In this document: one piece after another, positions 1 through 9,438 of the stretch
Position numbering within the stretch: the first letter of the stretch is position 1
Layout of the letters: each line of letters starts with the position of its first letter
DNA from: Gallionella capsiferriformans ES-2
Lineage (GTDB): Bacteria; Pseudomonadota; Gammaproteobacteria; Burkholderiales; Gallionellaceae
Assembly: GCF_000145255.1 (NCBI RefSeq)
Contig: NC_014394.1
Span: forward strand, 1,860,001 to 1,924,000
Direction of reading: 5' to 3'
DNA length: 64,000 nucleotides
The notes under the pieces: model-generated
What the model saw: the letters and a program-made list of their open reading frames with translations, nothing else
Databases searched by the model: none
What the model was told of the DNA's origin: nothing
Position numbers and translations under genes: made by a program

Positions 1-1123
1 CCTGCAGCTCTACCTGAGACAAATCGACACAGGCGAATTGCTGCTCGGCCTCGGTTAATTTTTCCGCCGCGACCCGTTGCTGGCTCTGCCAATGCAGCAA
101 TTGATGTTGCGCGACTTCACGCTGTTGCAGCTGTTGTTCAATTTGCTGGCCGGTCTGATCGATTTGCTGTTGCAAGCGCTGCCTGGCTAACGCTGCATGC
201 TTGATTTGCTGCTCAAGACGGACGAGGTCCGAGTTGGCCGCGTACAAATCGCCCTGTTTCGCCTGCAACTCGTCCGATAACAGGTAATGACTGCTGCGCG
301 CCATCTCAAGCGCGCTTTCATTCTCGCGCAAGACGGCTGTTTTCAATTCAAGTTCGGTGCGACATTTTTCGATCTGTGCCGCGAAACCTGCCCGAGCAAG
401 CTCAGCCTCCTCACGCCGCAACAGCCAGAACAAATGCTGCGCCGTATCGCGCAGCGTTTCCAGTTCGCGATATTGCACCGCAACCGCGGCCTGCTGCGCC
501 AGATGCAGCAACTGCTTGTCCATCTCTTGCAGGATGTCATCGACACGCAGCAAATTATCTCTTGTGTCATTTAACCGCTGCGCTGTTTCACGGCGGCGCT
601 CGCGATATTTTGACACCCCGGCCGCTTCTTCGAGAAAAATGCGCAATTCTTCCGGCTTTGCTTCGATGATGCGGGAGATCATGCCCTGCTCGATAATGGC
701 ATAGGCACGCGCGCCCAGCCCGGTACCTAAAAAAATGTCCGTAATATCGCGCCGTCTGACCTTCTGGCTGTTGATGTAATAGCTCGAGTCGCCGTTACGC
801 AACAACACGCGCTTGATGGAAATTTCGGCGTAACTGGCCCATTGCCCGCCCGCCTTGCCGGATTGATTATCGAAGATCAGTTCGACGCTGGCACGCGCGA
901 CGGGTTTTCGACGGGCTGAACCGTTAAAAATGACGTCCTGCATCGATTCTCCCCGCAGCGCGGACGCGCGCGACTCGCCCAGCACCCAGCGCAGCGCGTC
1001 GATCACATTCGATTTTCCGCAGCCGTTAGGCCCCACCACGCCTACGATCTGACCGGGCAGATCGATGGTGGTCGGATCGACAAAGGATTTAAATCCAGCC
1101 AACTTGATTTGTGAAAGACGCAA
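1..1123 (-). CDS. smc: chromosome segregation protein SMC, N-terminal part
   Basis: SMC is the ATPase that holds and compacts sister chromosomes with ScpA/ScpB. The visible 374 residues read into the window edge, so the hinge and C-terminal half are missing. From the start the protein shows the family opening ([19 protein letters not shown]), the Walker A loop GPNGCGKSN at about residues 31-39, and then [23 protein letters not shown] and [14 protein letters not shown] follow, and then a long Gln/Glu/Leu-rich coiled coil. The start is taken as TTG at 1123, which gives the usual N-terminus; no ATG fits and no good ribosome binding site is seen, so the exact start is less certain than the identity. 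It is divergent from queF, with 59 bases between the starts. Confidence 0.96.
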   Translation of the reverse strand, partial: MRLSQIKLAGFKSFVDPTTIDLPGQIVGVVGPNGCGKSNVIDALRWVLGESRASALRGESMQDVIFNGSARRKPVARASVELIFDNQSGKAGGQWASYAEISIKRVLLRNGDSSYYINSQKVRRRDITDIFLGTGLGARAYAIIEQGMISRIIEAKPEELRIFLEEAAGVSKYRERRRETAQRLNDTRDNLLRVDDILQEMDKQLLHLAQQAAVAVQYRELETLRDTAQHLFWLLRREEAELARAGFAAQIEKCRTELELKTAVLRENESALEMARSSHYLLSDELQAKQGDLYAANSDLVRLEQQIKHAALARQRLQQQIDQTGQQIEQQLQQREVAQHQLLHWQSQQRVAAEKLTEAEQQFACVDLSQVELQ

Positions 1124-1140
1124 TTTGTCAGCCGCAACGA

Positions 1141-1146
1141 TATAAT
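1141..1146 (+). promoter_or_regulatory. -10 box candidate for queF
   Basis: A perfect TATAAT lies 37 bases before the queF ATG in the smc-queF divergent spacer. No convincing -35 hexamer sits 16-18 bases upstream, so this rests on the -10 box alone. Confidence 0.35.
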
Positions 1147-1182
1147 GACCGCCATCTTAACCGAAGCGAGTCCCACGACCAA

Positions 1183-1602
1183 ATGACGACCCAACCCACC
1201 AAAGCACTGGAAACCTTCCCGAATCCGAACCCGTCGCGCGATTACCACATCCATATGGAAATCCCCGAATTTACCTGCCTGTGCCCTAAGACCGGCCAGC
1301 CCGATTTCGCGACGCTGGTACTCGATTACATTGCCGATCAGCAATGCGTCGAACTCAAAAGTCTCAAGCTCTACATGTGGTCGTTCAGAGAGGAAGGTCA
1401 CTTCCACGAAGATGTCACCAACCGCATCCTCGATGATCTGATCAAAGCCACGCAACCGCGCTTTATGCGCCTGACCGCCAAATTTTACGTGCGCGGCGGC
1501 ATCTTCACTAACGTTGTGGCTGAACACCGCAAGGATAACTGGATGCCGGCCCCGTTCGTTGAACTCTCCCAGTTCGGCAGCCAATCAAATACGCGCGGTT
1601 AG
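1183..1602 (+). CDS. queF: NADPH-dependent 7-cyano-7-deazaguanine reductase QueF (type I)
   Basis: QueF reduces preQ0 to preQ1 in queuosine tRNA modification, using two NADPH in the cytoplasm. The 139-residue product is the short, single-domain type. It carries the active-site Cys in [13 protein letters not shown] and the QueF signature [15 protein letters not shown], followed by the FHED stretch. An upstream in-frame GTG at 1111 would add 24 residues unlike the family, so the ATG at 1183 ([12 protein letters not shown]) is preferred. No other queuosine gene is visible here. Confidence 0.94.
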   Translation: MTTQPTKALETFPNPNPSRDYHIHMEIPEFTCLCPKTGQPDFATLVLDYIADQQCVELKSLKLYMWSFREEGHFHEDVTNRILDDLIKATQPRFMRLTAKFYVRGGIFTNVVAEHRKDNWMPAPFVELSQFGSQSNTRG

Positions 1603-1682
1603 CACTCAGCTTTTGTTTCATTGCACCGATAACATGTATAACAGGGAGCACGCGCCCTTAACGTAACAGACGGAGGTGTGAC

Positions 1683-1886
1683 ATGAGCATCGTTACCATG
1701 AACATGAGCAGTTATGAAATCGAACGCAGCGATTTATCCTTACGGCCGGCAGATGAAATGCCATGGCCTCAACTGAGAATGCACATCGCTGATGCCGAAC
1801 CGGTCACGCTGCCGCATTGCCTCGTCGCGCTGGACGTCGACGCCTTGCTGTTAAAAATGGACACCGATCAGCACACGCTCAATTGA
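1683..1886 (+). CDS. small hypothetical protein, 67 aa
   Basis: I do not recognise this protein. A strong ribosome binding site (GGAGGTG, five bases before the ATG) supports real translation. The product is acidic and soluble-looking with no membrane segment or Cys pair. Its stop lies three bases before the start of the MazG-like gene, so the two are probably co-transcribed and translationally coupled. A role near nucleotide clean-up is only suggested by that coupling. Confidence 0.6.
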   Translation: MSIVTMNMSSYEIERSDLSLRPADEMPWPQLRMHIADAEPVTLPHCLVALDVDALLLKMDTDQHTLN

Positions 1887-1889
1887 CCG

Positions 1890-2252
1890 ATGAACGCTCC
1901 ATCTGATTTGCAGGTATTGCGCGAGAAACTGCGCGAGTTTGCTCAGGTGCGCGACTGGGACCAATTTCATACGCCAAAAAATCTGTCTATGGCACTGATG
2001 GTCGAAGTGGCTGAACTGATGGAGCACTTTCAGTGGCTCACCGCTGCGCAATCGGAGCAGCTCACAACCGAAAAAATGGCGGAGGTTGCCGATGAGCTGG
2101 CCGATGTACTGCTGTATCTGGTGCGCCTCTCTGACAAACTCGGGGTAGATTTATTTGCTGCGGCCATGCGCAAGATCGATAAAAATGCATTAAAGTATCC
2201 GGCAGATCAGGTTTACGGCAGCGCCATGAAATACAGCGATTACCGGTCGTGA
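1890..2252 (+). CDS. MazG-like nucleotide pyrophosphohydrolase (dCTPase/RS21-C6 type)
   Basis: This 120-residue protein belongs to the all-alpha NTP pyrophosphatases, which hydrolyse non-canonical or excess (d)NTPs to the monophosphate. The metal-binding pattern is visible: EVAELMEHFQW (ExxE) in the second helix and EVADELADVLLYLVRL (ExxD) in the fourth. The substrate cannot be told from sequence. It follows the 67-aa gene directly and precedes cheZ by 51 bases. Single-domain length is normal for this subgroup; full MazG is about twice as long. Confidence 0.88.
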   Translation: MNAPSDLQVLREKLREFAQVRDWDQFHTPKNLSMALMVEVAELMEHFQWLTAAQSEQLTTEKMAEVADELADVLLYLVRLSDKLGVDLFAAAMRKIDKNALKYPADQVYGSAMKYSDYRS

Positions 2253-2303
2253 AGGCTTGCCCCTTTCACGATCATTCAACGAACGAACAGTGAGTCAGAC
2301 ACC

Positions 2304-2909
2304 ATGAGCAAAAAACGCACGCCTATAACGGATGTCAGAGTTGAAAAGATTGGTCACGCAACCGCAAGGCTGCACAGCATACTCAAAGAGCTCGGACACA
2401 CCCGACAACTCGAGAAGTCAGCCTCAACCATGCCGGACGCGCGCGACCGCCTGTCCTTTATCGACAAATCCATGCACGATGCCTCGGAACTGACCATTAG
2501 CGCTGTCGAAACTTCGCTGCCGATGACCGCCCGGAATCGCGCAATCTGCAGCGACTTGTCTATCCGTCTGGCGGATGCGGTGTTTACCGAACAGCAAGAA
2601 CTCATCATGGAAACCATCTCTAAGCTGGGTGAAATCGCCATGAGCGAGGAAACCATGCGTCACAATCTGCTGCAGATCATGGAGGCGCAGGAATTTCGCG
2701 ATGTCGCGGGGCAAATGGTCAACAAGATCGTCAACGCGGCGGTTGAAGTTGAAAGCATACTGCTCGAAATTCTCAAAGAATATGCGCCCAATACCCAGGA
2801 CTCTCTGATCAGCACCGAAGGATTGACCGCAGGACCGGGCAATCAAATCAAAGACAGCGTCAAAGGACAGGATGAAGTGGATGACCTGTTAGCCTCGCTC
2901 GGCCTGTAA
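2304..2909 (+). CDS. cheZ: CheZ-family CheY-P phosphatase
   Basis: CheZ speeds dephosphorylation of the chemotaxis regulator CheY. The 201-residue product is mostly helical. It keeps the catalytic pair of the family in AQEFRDVAGQ, Asp133 and Gln137 (equivalent to D143 and Q147 of the E. coli enzyme). The C-terminal tail DEVDDLLASLGL (190-201) matches the CheY-docking helix. No che or fli genes are adjacent, so this is an isolated cheZ; its partners must be elsewhere. It may be co-transcribed with the small membrane gene 37 bases downstream. Confidence 0.9.
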   Translation: MSKKRTPITDVRVEKIGHATARLHSILKELGHTRQLEKSASTMPDARDRLSFIDKSMHDASELTISAVETSLPMTARNRAICSDLSIRLADAVFTEQQELIMETISKLGEIAMSEETMRHNLLQIMEAQEFRDVAGQMVNKIVNAAVEVESILLEILKEYAPNTQDSLISTEGLTAGPGNQIKDSVKGQDEVDDLLASLGL

Positions 2910-2946
2910 GGTCTGATTATTTAAAACCTAAGTACAGATATAAACC

Positions 2947-3207
2947 ATGAAATTCAGACCGGACGAATGGGCGGAAAGTTTATACGACTGGGCTGAATCG
3001 CGCATCCGGCTAGCGATCGAGAAAAAAACACAAATTGCCCAGATTACCGGGGCGCTCATTCTGCTGAGCGTCTCGGCCAGCAGCTTGCAATACGTGCCGT
3101 ATCTGGTGCATTTTTTTCATATCAGCGACATGCTGTTCGGCAAAATTCTTGTCTACAGCCTGCCGTTCTGGATCGCTTTTGCCATCTTTCTGGTTTGGCG
3201 ATCCTGA
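2947..3207 (+). CDS. small two-helix membrane protein, unknown function
   Basis: Not recognised. The 86-residue product has a charged amphipathic N-terminus (about 1-28), then two hydrophobic segments (about 33-53 and 62-84), ending VWRS. It lies 37 bases after cheZ on the same strand and runs convergently into selD, with only 12 bases between the two stops. The ORF is plausible by its membrane topology, but no domain can be named. Confidence 0.6.
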   Translation: MKFRPDEWAESLYDWAESRIRLAIEKKTQIAQITGALILLSVSASSLQYVPYLVHFFHISDMLFGKILVYSLPFWIAFAIFLVWRS

Positions 3208-3219
3208 ACAAAGCAAGCC

Positions 3220-4260
3220 TTAACTGACGACGACTTTCGCACTCCCGGCTTTCATCACACCGATCACCGCAGCCTGCTCGAACCCTGCCTGATGAAAGCA
3301 CGCCAAGACTTCTTGAACCGCATCGGGTGCGACGGACACCAGCAAGCCGCCGCTGGTTTGCGCATCGGCCAGCACGCGCTGCTGCCAGGACGATATCCCC
3401 TCTGCAAACTGCACATCGCACCCGTAGCTTTCCATATTGCGCTCAATCGCACCGGGACCATAACCTGCCTGCGCCAATTCCAGCGCAGCGGGCAATATCG
3501 GCACCTGATTAAAGCTTACCTCTCCCGTCAGCCCCGCGCCCCGGCACATTTCCAGCAAATGTCCGAGCAGACCGAATCCGGTCACGTCGGTCAGCGCATG
3601 CACACTATCAATCGCCGAGAGCGCAGGCCCAACCGTGTTGAGCTTCGTGGTATTGCTGATCAATTGTTGATAGCCCTCAGCTGACAACGCGCCCTTTTTC
3701 AGCGCAGCGGCCATAATCCCCACGCCCAGCCCTTTGCCTAAAATCAGCACATCCCCCGCACGGGCCGCGCTGTTTTTCTTCAACCGGTCAGGATGCACCA
3801 CCCCGATCGCCACCAACCCGTAGATCGGTTCGGGGGAGTCGATCGAATGTCCGCCTGCCAGTGGAATGCCGGCGGCGCGACAAACCGACTCACCGCCCTG
3901 CAAAATCGCACGGATTGCCTCGACAGGGAGTTTATTGATCGGCATGCCGACAATCGCCAGCGCCATGATGGGCGTGCCGCCCATCGCATACACATCGGAC
4001 AGTGCATTCGTCGCAGCGATACGGCCAAAATCATAGGGATCATCGACGATGGGCATGAAAAAATCGGTGGTTGCGATAATCGCCTGACTGTCGTTTAAAC
4101 GGTACACCGCCGCATCATCACAGGTTTCCGTACCGACCAGAAGATCGGGATAGGGCAACTTGTCTTTGATATCGCCTAAAATTTTTTGTAAGAGTGCCGG
4201 TGCAATTTTGCAGCCGCAGCCGCCACCGTGAGACAATTGGGTCAACTTTACTTCCGACAT
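3220..4260 (-). CDS. selD: selenide, water dikinase SelD
   Basis: SelD makes selenophosphate from selenide and ATP, the selenium donor for SelU and for selenocysteine synthesis. The 346-residue product has the glycine-rich active-site loop SHGGGCGCK: Cys15 and Lys18 correspond to the catalytic Cys17 and Lys20 of E. coli. TDFFMPIVDDPYDFGRIAATNALSD follows in two parts, as usual for the AIR-synthase fold. A GAGGA box sits before the ATG at 4260; an in-frame extension upstream runs antisense through selU and is rejected. It is divergent from selU with only 10 bases between starts. Confidence 0.96.
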   Translation of the reverse strand: MSEVKLTQLSHGGGCGCKIAPALLQKILGDIKDKLPYPDLLVGTETCDDAAVYRLNDSQAIIATTDFFMPIVDDPYDFGRIAATNALSDVYAMGGTPIMALAIVGMPINKLPVEAIRAILQGGESVCRAAGIPLAGGHSIDSPEPIYGLVAIGVVHPDRLKKNSAARAGDVLILGKGLGVGIMAAALKKGALSAEGYQQLISNTTKLNTVGPALSAIDSVHALTDVTGFGLLGHLLEMCRGAGLTGEVSFNQVPILPAALELAQAGYGPGAIERNMESYGCDVQFAEGISSWQQRVLADAQTSGGLLVSVAPDAVQEVLACFHQAGFEQAAVIGVMKAGSAKVVVS

Positions 4261-4270
4261 AGGTTCCTCA

Positions 4271-5305
4271 ATGCTGTTCAGAACCGCAAACCTATCACAA
4301 CTGGCCCTGTTTGACGAAATTATCGACGTGCGCACGCCGGCTGAATTTGCCGAAGACCATATTCCTGGCGCGATCAACTGCCCGGTTTTCAGCGATGAAG
4401 AGCGCATCATCGTCGGCACCCTGTATAAACAGGTATCGCCCTTCGAAGCGCGCAAGGTGGGTGCTGCGATGGTCGCCAAAAACATCGCACGCCATCTGGA
4501 AACCCGCTTCAAGGATCATCCCAAGTCCTGGCGTCCAGTGATCTACTGCTGGCGCGGCGGACAGCGCAGCGGCGCAATGAGCATCATCCTCTCGCAGGTT
4601 GGCTGGGCCGCGCACAAGCTGGAAGGCGGCTACAAAACCTACCGGCGCTCCGTGCTGGATCAGCTGGCCGTGTTGCCGCAAAACTACCACTATCAAGTGA
4701 TCTGTGGTCCAACAGGCTCGGGGAAAACGCGCCTGCTCCGCGCAATGGCCGCAGAAGGGCATCAGGTGCTGGACCTAGAGCATCTGGCGCAGCACAGGGG
4801 CTCGATGCTGGGTCGCCTGCCGGATCAGCCGCAACCCTCGCAAAAAGGCTTCGACAGCAACCTGCTGCTGGCGTTACAAAAGCTCGATCCTGCCCGCCCC
4901 GTCTATGTGGAAGCCGAAAGCAATAAAATCGGCCTCGTCACGCTACCCCCCGCGCTGGTCGCCGGCATGCATGCAAGCGCATGTACGCTGCTGGAAGTGC
5001 CGCTGGCCGCGCGCGTCGAGGGATTGCTGCAAGACTATCCGCATTACGTTGATCAACCGGCCTTGCTGATTCAACATTTGCAGGCGCTGCGCCAGTTTCA
5101 CGGCGAAAAACAATTGCAATGCTGGACTCATTTAATCGAGACTGGCGATTTTTCTACGATGGTGGGCGAATTGCTCACGCTGCATTACGATCCGAGTTAC
5201 CTGCGCGCCACCTCGAAACACTACGAAAAACTCCCCGCTGCTGAGAGGATTCAACTCACTGATCTCAGTGCTCAGGCATTGCTGAAAATAGCCGCGGGTT
5301 TTTAA
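4271..5305 (+). CDS. selU: tRNA 2-selenouridine synthase SelU/MnmH
   Basis: SelU replaces the sulfur of 2-thiouridine at the wobble base of Lys, Glu and Gln tRNAs with selenium, through a geranylated intermediate, using selenophosphate from SelD. The N-terminal rhodanese domain carries IIDVRTPAEF and the catalytic Cys93 in YCWRGGQRSG. A P-loop GPTGSGKT follows at 146-153. Length (344) fits the family. Its head-to-head position with selD makes a compact selenium unit. The stop overlaps the zapE stop on the other strand. Confidence 0.95.
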   Translation: MLFRTANLSQLALFDEIIDVRTPAEFAEDHIPGAINCPVFSDEERIIVGTLYKQVSPFEARKVGAAMVAKNIARHLETRFKDHPKSWRPVIYCWRGGQRSGAMSIILSQVGWAAHKLEGGYKTYRRSVLDQLAVLPQNYHYQVICGPTGSGKTRLLRAMAAEGHQVLDLEHLAQHRGSMLGRLPDQPQPSQKGFDSNLLLALQKLDPARPVYVEAESNKIGLVTLPPALVAGMHASACTLLEVPLAARVEGLLQDYPHYVDQPALLIQHLQALRQFHGEKQLQCWTHLIETGDFSTMVGELLTLHYDPSYLRATSKHYEKLPAAERIQLTDLSAQALLKIAAGF

Positions 5306-6429
5306 GCTGCAACACTCGCAACAGCCAATTCGGTGCGCGCTTCGCCCAGTCGCTGATGTGGCGTTTCCAGATAGCGATGCGTCTGCATCTCCGTCAGTCG
5401 ACTTGCGATGCGCTGCGACTCGCTGTCGTGCCGCCCGGCGTCATAGAGCTGATCGGGCGCGACGGCAAAACTGGCCACCAGTTTGACGTGATTATCGTAA
5501 AAGACATCGATCAGCCAGGTAAAACGACGCGCGGCCGAGGCGTTGTCGTGCGTCATACGCGGGACATCCGATAAAAAGACTGTATGGTAACGATGGGCGA
5601 TCAACAGGTATTCAGCCTGATCGTGATTTCCCCCGCACAACACCTTGAAATCGAACCAAATAATCTCACGCGATGCGCGGCGCGCGTTAATCCGGATCTC
5701 GGAGTTCACCGGCGAAGTTGCCCCTGCCGTCAGCCGCTCAAACAACGACGCCATCCTGCCCGCCTCGTCGCTGCCCATAAAGATTGGATCCCGCACCATC
5801 TGCATCATCCGGTAATCGTTATTGCCTGCCAGCTGCAAGACTTTCAGTTCCTGCTTCATCAGCGCAATCGCCGGCAAAAAGCGCTCGCGTTGCAAGCCGT
5901 TCGGATATAAATCATCCGGCGCGTAATTAGAGGTGGTGAGCAACACTACGCCGCGTTTAAACAAAGCGCCCAACAATCGGCCCAGTATCATCGCATCGGC
6001 GATGTCATCCACATGCAGTTCATCCAGACACAAAAGACGGGTGGAATGCGAAATCGTATCGGCTAACGCCATCAGCGGATCGGGGGTATGCGCCAACAGT
6101 TTCATCTCGTGATGAACTTCGGCCATAAAGTGGTGAAAATGAATCCGGCGTTTGCGGCGGAACGGCAGGCAATGATAAAAACCGTCCATCAAAAATGTCT
6201 TGCCGCGCCCGACCCCGCCCCAGATATACAAACCACGGGGCACATCAGGACTCAACAGGCTGCGCCCCAAAAATTTATCGCGCCGGCTTTTAAACTCGAC
6301 CAGTTGCTGCCAGAAAGCTTCCAGCTCGTTGATCGCGGCCGTCTGCGCGGCATCACAGGTAAATCCGCCTTGCTCGCATGCGGCCCGATACCAGGCCTTA
6401 GGATCCAATCCCGTGTCATCCTGATGCAC
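5302..6429 (-). CDS. zapE: cell division protein ZapE (AFG1-like ATPase)
   Basis: ZapE is a cytoplasmic P-loop ATPase that acts on the Z-ring, and resembles yeast AFG1. The 375-residue product has Walker A GGVGRGKT at about 71-78 and Walker B LLCLDELHVDD at about 132-142, with the family stretch IHFHHFMAEVH between them. The GTG at 6429 is chosen: a GAGGTGG box precedes it, and it begins one base after the stop of the VOC gene, so the two are coupled. The last bases overlap selU tail to tail. Confidence 0.93.
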   Translation of the reverse strand: MHQDDTGLDPKAWYRAACEQGGFTCDAAQTAAINELEAFWQQLVEFKSRRDKFLGRSLLSPDVPRGLYIWGGVGRGKTFLMDGFYHCLPFRRKRRIHFHHFMAEVHHEMKLLAHTPDPLMALADTISHSTRLLCLDELHVDDIADAMILGRLLGALFKRGVVLLTTSNYAPDDLYPNGLQRERFLPAIALMKQELKVLQLAGNNDYRMMQMVRDPIFMGSDEAGRMASLFERLTAGATSPVNSEIRINARRASREIIWFDFKVLCGGNHDQAEYLLIAHRYHTVFLSDVPRMTHDNASAARRFTWLIDVFYDNHVKLVASFAVAPDQLYDAGRHDSESQRIASRLTEMQTHRYLETPHQRLGEARTELAVASVAA

Positions 6430-6430
6430 G

Positions 6431-6802
6431 TTATGCCACCTCGATAAATTCCAGCGCGTTCTGATCCGGATCGCGGCAAAACAGCGCACGGCGACCGGAT
6501 TGACTCAGAGTATAAACAATACCCGCATGATCGAGTCGCGCCACCAAGGCCGCCATGTCGGTTACGGTCAGCGCCACGTGGCGATCGCGCCCGCCGTGCG
6601 CGGGGCGCGGCAACCCCGCAGCGGGGTCGGGCAGCAGCATCAGATGTATCTGTGCCCCACAGCCCACGTCATACCAGATTCCCTCAAAACTCATCTGCGG
6701 ACGAGCGGCATCCGGCGACAAACCCAGCACGCCTTCGTAAAAAGCGCGCGCACGCGCCAGATCAGCCGTTAAAAAAGTCGCGTGATGAATGCCGGTGATC
6801 AT
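6431..6802 (-). CDS. VOC-superfamily (glyoxalase/dioxygenase-like) protein
   Basis: A 123-residue vicinal-oxygen-chelate protein with two beta-alpha-beta-beta-beta modules. Candidate metal ligands are His in GIHHATFLT, His in DRHVALTV and Glu in NALEFIEV. The substrate is unknown; similar proteins are annotated as glyoxalase or bleomycin-resistance-like without functional proof. The start overlaps the purT stop by four bases (ATGA), and the stop is one base from the zapE GTG, so purT-VOC-zapE looks like one operon. Confidence 0.85.
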   Translation of the reverse strand: MITGIHHATFLTADLARARAFYEGVLGLSPDAARPQMSFEGIWYDVGCGAQIHLMLLPDPAAGLPRPAHGGRDRHVALTVTDMAALVARLDHAGIVYTLSQSGRRALFCRDPDQNALEFIEVA

Positions 6803-8010
6803 GGTTTGACAGGTTTTACGCGGCCAGCCGCGAGTTTTGCGCGCGCACGCGCCTCATCGGTGTCAACCCCGGTCGCCAGCGCAACCCCCATACGGCGGCG
6901 CAAGAACGATTCGGGCTTGCCAAACAACCGGATATCGCTGCCCGGGACGCGCAGCGCATCGGCCACGCCCTCGAAGGCAATCCCTTTGGCATCCATCTGT
7001 CCGTAAATCACGGCAGACGCACCCGGCGCACGCAAAGTAACATCGACCGGCAACCCTAAAATCGCCCGTGCATGCAGCTCAAATTCATTCTGTGCTTGTG
7101 TGCACATCGTGACCATCCCCGTGTCGTGCGGACGCGGGCTGACTTCGCTGAACCACACCTCATCCCCTTTGACGAACAATTCGACCCCAAATAAACCCAA
7201 GCCGCCCAGATCGCCGGTCACTTTGCCGGCAATGTCGCGCGCGCGCTGCAAGGCCAGTGGCGACATCACTTGCGGCTGCCAGCTCTCAACATAGTCACCC
7301 TGCACCTGCACATGACCGATCGGTTCACAGTAGTGCGTTTCAGTGTGGCCGGACGCGCCCAGCGCACGCACCGTTAACAGCGTGATTTCGTAGTCAAAAC
7401 AGATCATGCCCTCGACGATCACCCGCCCCTGATTCACACGGCTGCCGCTAGCGGCATATTCCCATGCGGCATCAACTTCATCGGGCGTATCCACCTTGGA
7501 CTGACCCTTGCCGGACGATGACATCACGGGTTTGATGATGCACGGGTAACCTATTTCTTCAATCGCCGCGCGCATTTGAGCCAGACTGTCGGCAAAACGA
7601 TACGGGGAAGTGGGCAGGCCCAGCGTTTCCGCTGCCAGACGGCGGATCCCTTCGCGGTTCATGGTAAGCCTGGTCGCCCGTGCGGTAGGGATCACGCGCG
7701 CTAAGCCGTCGTTCTCGATCAGTGCCAGCATGTCGGTCGCGATCGCTTCGATTTCCGGAACAATCAGATCCGGCTTCTCAAGTTCAACCAGTGCGCGCAA
7801 GGCAGCACCATCCGTCATATCGATCACATGGGCGCGATGAGCGAGCTGATGACCCGGCGCATCCGGGTAGCGATCCACCGCGATGGTTTCGATCCCTAAG
7901 CGCTGCAGGGCAATGATAACTTCGCGGCCCAGCTCCCCGCTACCCAGCAGCATGACTTTGGTGGCGGAAGGACTAAGCGGCGTACCGATGACAGAGGAAG
8001 GAGCAGACAT
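6799..8010 (-). CDS. purT: formate-dependent phosphoribosylglycinamide formyltransferase PurT
   Basis: PurT formylates GAR to FGAR in purine synthesis using formate and ATP, replacing the folate-dependent PurN step. The 403-residue ATP-grasp protein shows [13 protein letters not shown] at the N-terminus and then [25 protein letters not shown] marks the ATP-binding region, and [13 protein letters not shown] the metal site. The ATG at 8010 has a GAAGG box; a start 13 residues further up is possible but unlike the family. It is the first gene of the purT-VOC-zapE unit. Confidence 0.95.
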   Translation of the reverse strand: MSAPSSVIGTPLSPSATKVMLLGSGELGREVIIALQRLGIETIAVDRYPDAPGHQLAHRAHVIDMTDGAALRALVELEKPDLIVPEIEAIATDMLALIENDGLARVIPTARATRLTMNREGIRRLAAETLGLPTSPYRFADSLAQMRAAIEEIGYPCIIKPVMSSSGKGQSKVDTPDEVDAAWEYAASGSRVNQGRVIVEGMICFDYEITLLTVRALGASGHTETHYCEPIGHVQVQGDYVESWQPQVMSPLALQRARDIAGKVTGDLGGLGLFGVELFVKGDEVWFSEVSPRPHDTGMVTMCTQAQNEFELHARAILGLPVDVTLRAPGASAVIYGQMDAKGIAFEGVADALRVPGSDIRLFGKPESFLRRRMGVALATGVDTDEARARAKLAAGRVKPVKP

Positions 8011-8040
8011 TTTTAAAACCTTCAATATTAAATGGAAGAA

Positions 8041-8142
8041 ATTATACACCGCGACACCCTGTGCATCCTGACCTCCCCTTGCAATCAGCTAATATTTTAC
8101 CTAGAAAATATCAGGAAAATCTTATATCTATCAATTAGATAT
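8041..8142. promoter_or_regulatory. purT/fbaB divergent regulatory region
   Basis: The AT-rich spacer between the divergent purT and aldolase genes holds a minus-strand TATAAT at 8041-8046 that could serve purT. A perfect inverted repeat lies at 8124-8142 (ATATCTA, five-base spacer, TAGATAT), 22 bases before the first aldolase ATG. A weak plus-strand pair TTGCAA (8079-8084) and TAGAAA (8102-8107) could serve the aldolase. The inverted repeat could be an operator or simply AT-rich sequence; no family can be named. Confidence 0.35.
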
Positions 8143-8196
8143 TTAAATTAAAACAGGAGTAATATGACGAACATTCTCAACCCAAGGGGTAAGATC

Positions 8197-9246
8197 ATGA
8201 CCGACATCGTGCAATTACTGGCTGACGAATCAGACTATCTGCTGGGCCACCAATGCAGCGGCATTCCAAAAGAATCTCTGCACCTGCCGGGCCCGGATTA
8301 CGTGGATCGTGTGGTGGCGATCAAAGACCGAAAGCCCGCTGTGCTACGCAGCCTGCAATCACTGTACGACAACGGCAGGCTAGCCGGTACAGGCTATCTG
8401 TCCTTGTTGCCGGTAGATCAGGGAGTAGAACATTCAGGCGGCGCCTCTTTCGCGACCAACCCGATCTATTTCGATCCGGAGAACATCGTCAAACTGGCCC
8501 TTGAAGGCGGTTGCAATGCGGTCGCTTCAACGCTGGGCGTACTGTCTTCGGTTGCCCGCCGCTACGCGCATAAAATCCCCTTCATCGTCAAAATAAATCA
8601 CAACGAACTGCTCACTTACCCGAATAAATTCGATCAGACGCTGTTCGCCAGCGTCGATCAGGCTTTCGACATGGGGGCGGTGGCCGTCGGCGCTACGGTA
8701 TTTTACGGTTCTGAACCATCGCGCCGTCAAATACAGGAAGTCTCAGAAGCCTTCGAGCACGCGCACAACCTCGGGATGGCGACGGTATTATGGGCTTATT
8801 TGCGCAATCCGGCATTCAAGCAAGATGGCATCGACTACCATGTTGCGGCAGATTTAACGGGACAGGCGAATCATCTGGCCGCGACCATCAATGCGGACAT
8901 CATCAAACAAAAAATGGCCGAGAACAACGGCGGCTACACTGCCATTAAATTCGGCAAGACCAATGCCCGTGTCTACAGCGAACTGACCAGCGAACATCCG
9001 GTCGATCTGGTGCGCTATCAGGTAGCCAATTGCTATATGGGGCGCGTGGGTATGATCAATTCAGGTGGCGCATCCGGCCATGACGATTTGCATCAAGCGG
9101 TACGCACGGCGGTCATTAACAAACGCGCCGGCGGTATGGGATTGATCTGCGGGCGTAAATCCTTCCAAAAACCGATGAATGAAGGCATAGAACTGCTCAA
9201 TGCGATCCAAGACGTCTATCTTGATCAAAACGTGACCATTGCATAA
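8197..9246 (+). CDS. fbaB: class I fructose-bisphosphate aldolase (DhnA/FbaB type)
   Basis: This enzyme splits or forms fructose-1,6-bisphosphate without metal, through a Schiff base. The 349-residue product is very close to E. coli FbaB along its whole length: [28 protein letters not shown] and [14 protein letters not shown]. The Schiff-base Lys falls in ADIIKQK at residue 237, exactly the E. coli numbering, when the ATG at 8197 is used (AAGGGG box). A second in-frame ATG at 8164 also has a good AGGAG box and would add 11 residues. The gene is monocistronic. Confidence 0.94.
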   Translation: MTDIVQLLADESDYLLGHQCSGIPKESLHLPGPDYVDRVVAIKDRKPAVLRSLQSLYDNGRLAGTGYLSLLPVDQGVEHSGGASFATNPIYFDPENIVKLALEGGCNAVASTLGVLSSVARRYAHKIPFIVKINHNELLTYPNKFDQTLFASVDQAFDMGAVAVGATVFYGSEPSRRQIQEVSEAFEHAHNLGMATVLWAYLRNPAFKQDGIDYHVAADLTGQANHLAATINADIIKQKMAENNGGYTAIKFGKTNARVYSELTSEHPVDLVRYQVANCYMGRVGMINSGGASGHDDLHQAVRTAVINKRAGGMGLICGRKSFQKPMNEGIELLNAIQDVYLDQNVTIA

Positions 9247-9438
9247 GACAATCTATTGATTAAAAACAATTAAATAGTAGAAATCAACTGTAACTTCAAG
9301 CTGATTCAAACCGCAGCTGGCAATTAATCCGGCTAAAAATTTTTAACGCTGAATAAGTTCAAATCTAGCCCATACGGGCACGAATACGGTAATATCACAT
9401 ACCGACGAACTCCAACGCCTAGAAAACCTTACCGCGCA

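Noticed and set aside
4261-4512. 84-residue N-terminal extension of selD
   Set aside because: It runs antisense through selU; the ATG at 4260 has a good ribosome binding site and gives the family N-terminus.
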